Shown here one piece after another: positions 63,328 through 64,000 of a DNA stretch of 64,000 bases (positions are counted from its first letter, which is position 1; each line of letters begins with the position of its first letter). The position numbers and the translations under genes are program-made. The DNA is from Prolixibacteraceae bacterium JC049 (GTDB lineage Bacteria > Bacteroidota > Bacteroidia > Bacteroidales > Prolixibacteraceae), in the NCBI GenBank assembly GCA_023369685.1, contig SACZ01000001.1, positions 992,381-1,056,380 on the forward strand, read 5' to 3'. The notes under the pieces are model-generated. The model was not told the origin of the DNA. It did no database searches and was given only the letters and a program-made list of their open reading frames with translations.

Positions 63328-64000
63328 TTAGTTTCTAGTTTTAATCTTTACTGTTTTGTTATTTATTTCAATATCTACATTACTCACTTGTTCAATCATT
63401 TTTGCCAACGAATGAAATTCCTTGAAACGAGGAAGTATTCCAGTGAATAATTCTTTTTTTGCTGCTTCATCCAGAAAGAAAACATTGATGTCGTACCAGC
63501 GTTGCATCTTTGTCATTAAGCTTTCTAATGATTCATTGTCCATCCAGAATTTACCTTTTGCCCAGCTGCAGAACATTTTTGCATCAACATCTTTAATGGT
63601 GATGTTTTGTCGGTTCTTGTTGTAAATAAATTGCTTATCAGGAGTTAGTTTGTAGTTCTTGTTTTCAATTCCTTTTATCTTTTCAATATTTACTGCTCCA
63701 TTTAGAAGTGTTGCAATAACTCCATTGTCCGATTTATAGCATGAAATATTGAATGAGGTCCCTAGAACACGAATATTGCAATCGATAGTTTTTACAATAA
63801 ATGGGTGTTGCTTATCGTGAGCCACTTCGAAATAAGCTTCTCCTGTAAGTTCAACAATACGTTTTTTCCCATTAAATGCTACTGGGTATTTTAGTGAAGA
63901 GAGTGAATTGAGCCATACTTTGGTTCCATCAGATAAGGTGATGAAGTATTCCTTGCCATGGTCAACTTTTAGCTGGTTGTATAATATTTCTGATGTTTTT
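63328..64000 (-). CDS. FecR-like protein, PUL copy B, 5' part cut by window edge
   Basis: The frame stays open from the stop at 63328 to the right edge. A GTG at 63825 is internal ('YFEVAHDKQH') and not the start. Hand translation of 63826-64000 gives 'SEILYNQLKVDHGKEYF', 'LSDGTKVWLNSLSSLKYPVAF' and 'RIVELTGEAYFEV', closely matching copy A. It holds the FecR and DUF4974-like parts; the region where a TM helix could lie is beyond the edge. It precedes the STN-bearing SusC, and a sigma factor gene may lie further right. Confidence 0.85.
   Translation of the reverse strand, partial: KTSEILYNQLKVDHGKEYFITLSDGTKVWLNSLSSLKYPVAFNGKKRIVELTGEAYFEVAHDKQHPFIVKTIDCNIRVLGTSFNISCYKSDNGVIATLLNGAVNIEKIKGIENKNYKLTPDKQFIYNKNRQNITIKDVDAKMFCSWAKGKFWMDNESLESLMTKMQRWYDINVFFLDEAAKKELFTGILPRFKEFHSLAKMIEQVSNVDIEINNKTVKIKTRN

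Noticed and set aside
63328-63825. Short FecR starting at GTG 63825
   Set aside because: The frame continues upstream to the window edge and matches the full FecR of copy A, so the gene is partial, not short.

Overview
The window comes from a member of the Bacteroidota, probably a marine or gut-type polysaccharide degrader. The evidence is three SusC/SusD pairs, an ECF sigma/FecR pair, sulfatases, a GH18 protein ending in a type IX secretion (T9SS) sorting domain, many Cys-ending lipoprotein signals, and several promoters fitting the Bacteroidota -33 (TTG) / N19 / -7 (TAnnTTTG) consensus. I cannot assign a genus. No tRNA, rRNA, CRISPR array, transposase, integrase or replication origin was seen.

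Left edge (1-6.4 kb, minus strand): an AT-rich island with a DUF4007 protein, a 1072-aa P-loop ATPase and a PAPS-reductase/DndC-like ATP pyrophosphatase. This trio matches the SspB-SspC-SspD core of DNA phosphorothioation systems. It is followed by a two-TM protein of unknown function and a DnaQ-like exonuclease cut by the window edge. No cysteine desulfurase (SspA) or SspE-type effector is visible.

6.4-12 kb: a repeat-rich spacer, then a Tat-exported Gfo/Idh/MocA oxidoreductase and a HEAT-repeat protein carrying two DUF1080 (3-keto-glycoside hydrolase-type) domains, probably an oxidise-then-cleave sugar pair. 12-21.6 kb (minus): an eight-gene operon running from a TonB-dependent receptor through a DUF4876-type lipoprotein, a beta-barrel protein, an ABC ATPase, a permease, a DUF4857-like membrane protein and an OB-fold-like lipoprotein to a PepSY-TM protein. 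It looks like an envelope uptake system, possibly for a metal or metallophore.

21.8-31 kb: GH20 hexosaminidase and two S1 sulfatases (plus), a convergent GH18 protein, a broken AraC-type regulator and an AT-rich acyltransferase. 31-40 kb (minus): ECF sigma, FecR, STN-bearing SusC and SusD, preceded by a secreted phosphodiesterase-type enzyme and an endonuclease/exonuclease/phosphatase-fold enzyme. 40.4-42.6 kb (plus): a BlaI/BlaR1-like pair with a visible operator inside its promoter. 42.6-45.3 kb: a GH43-GH31 fusion.

46-64 kb (minus): two tandem, diverged copies of a FecR-SusC-SusD-DUF4959/DUF5000-DUF4998 operon. The left copy has lost the STN domain of its SusC, its FecR lacks a membrane segment, and its last gene ends in CBM6, where the right copy's ends in an F5/8-type domain. 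Intergenic spaces hold several families of degenerate palindromes and a shared 'AAAGGGAGAC' repeat, twice arranged in the same order at 45.4-45.9 kb.
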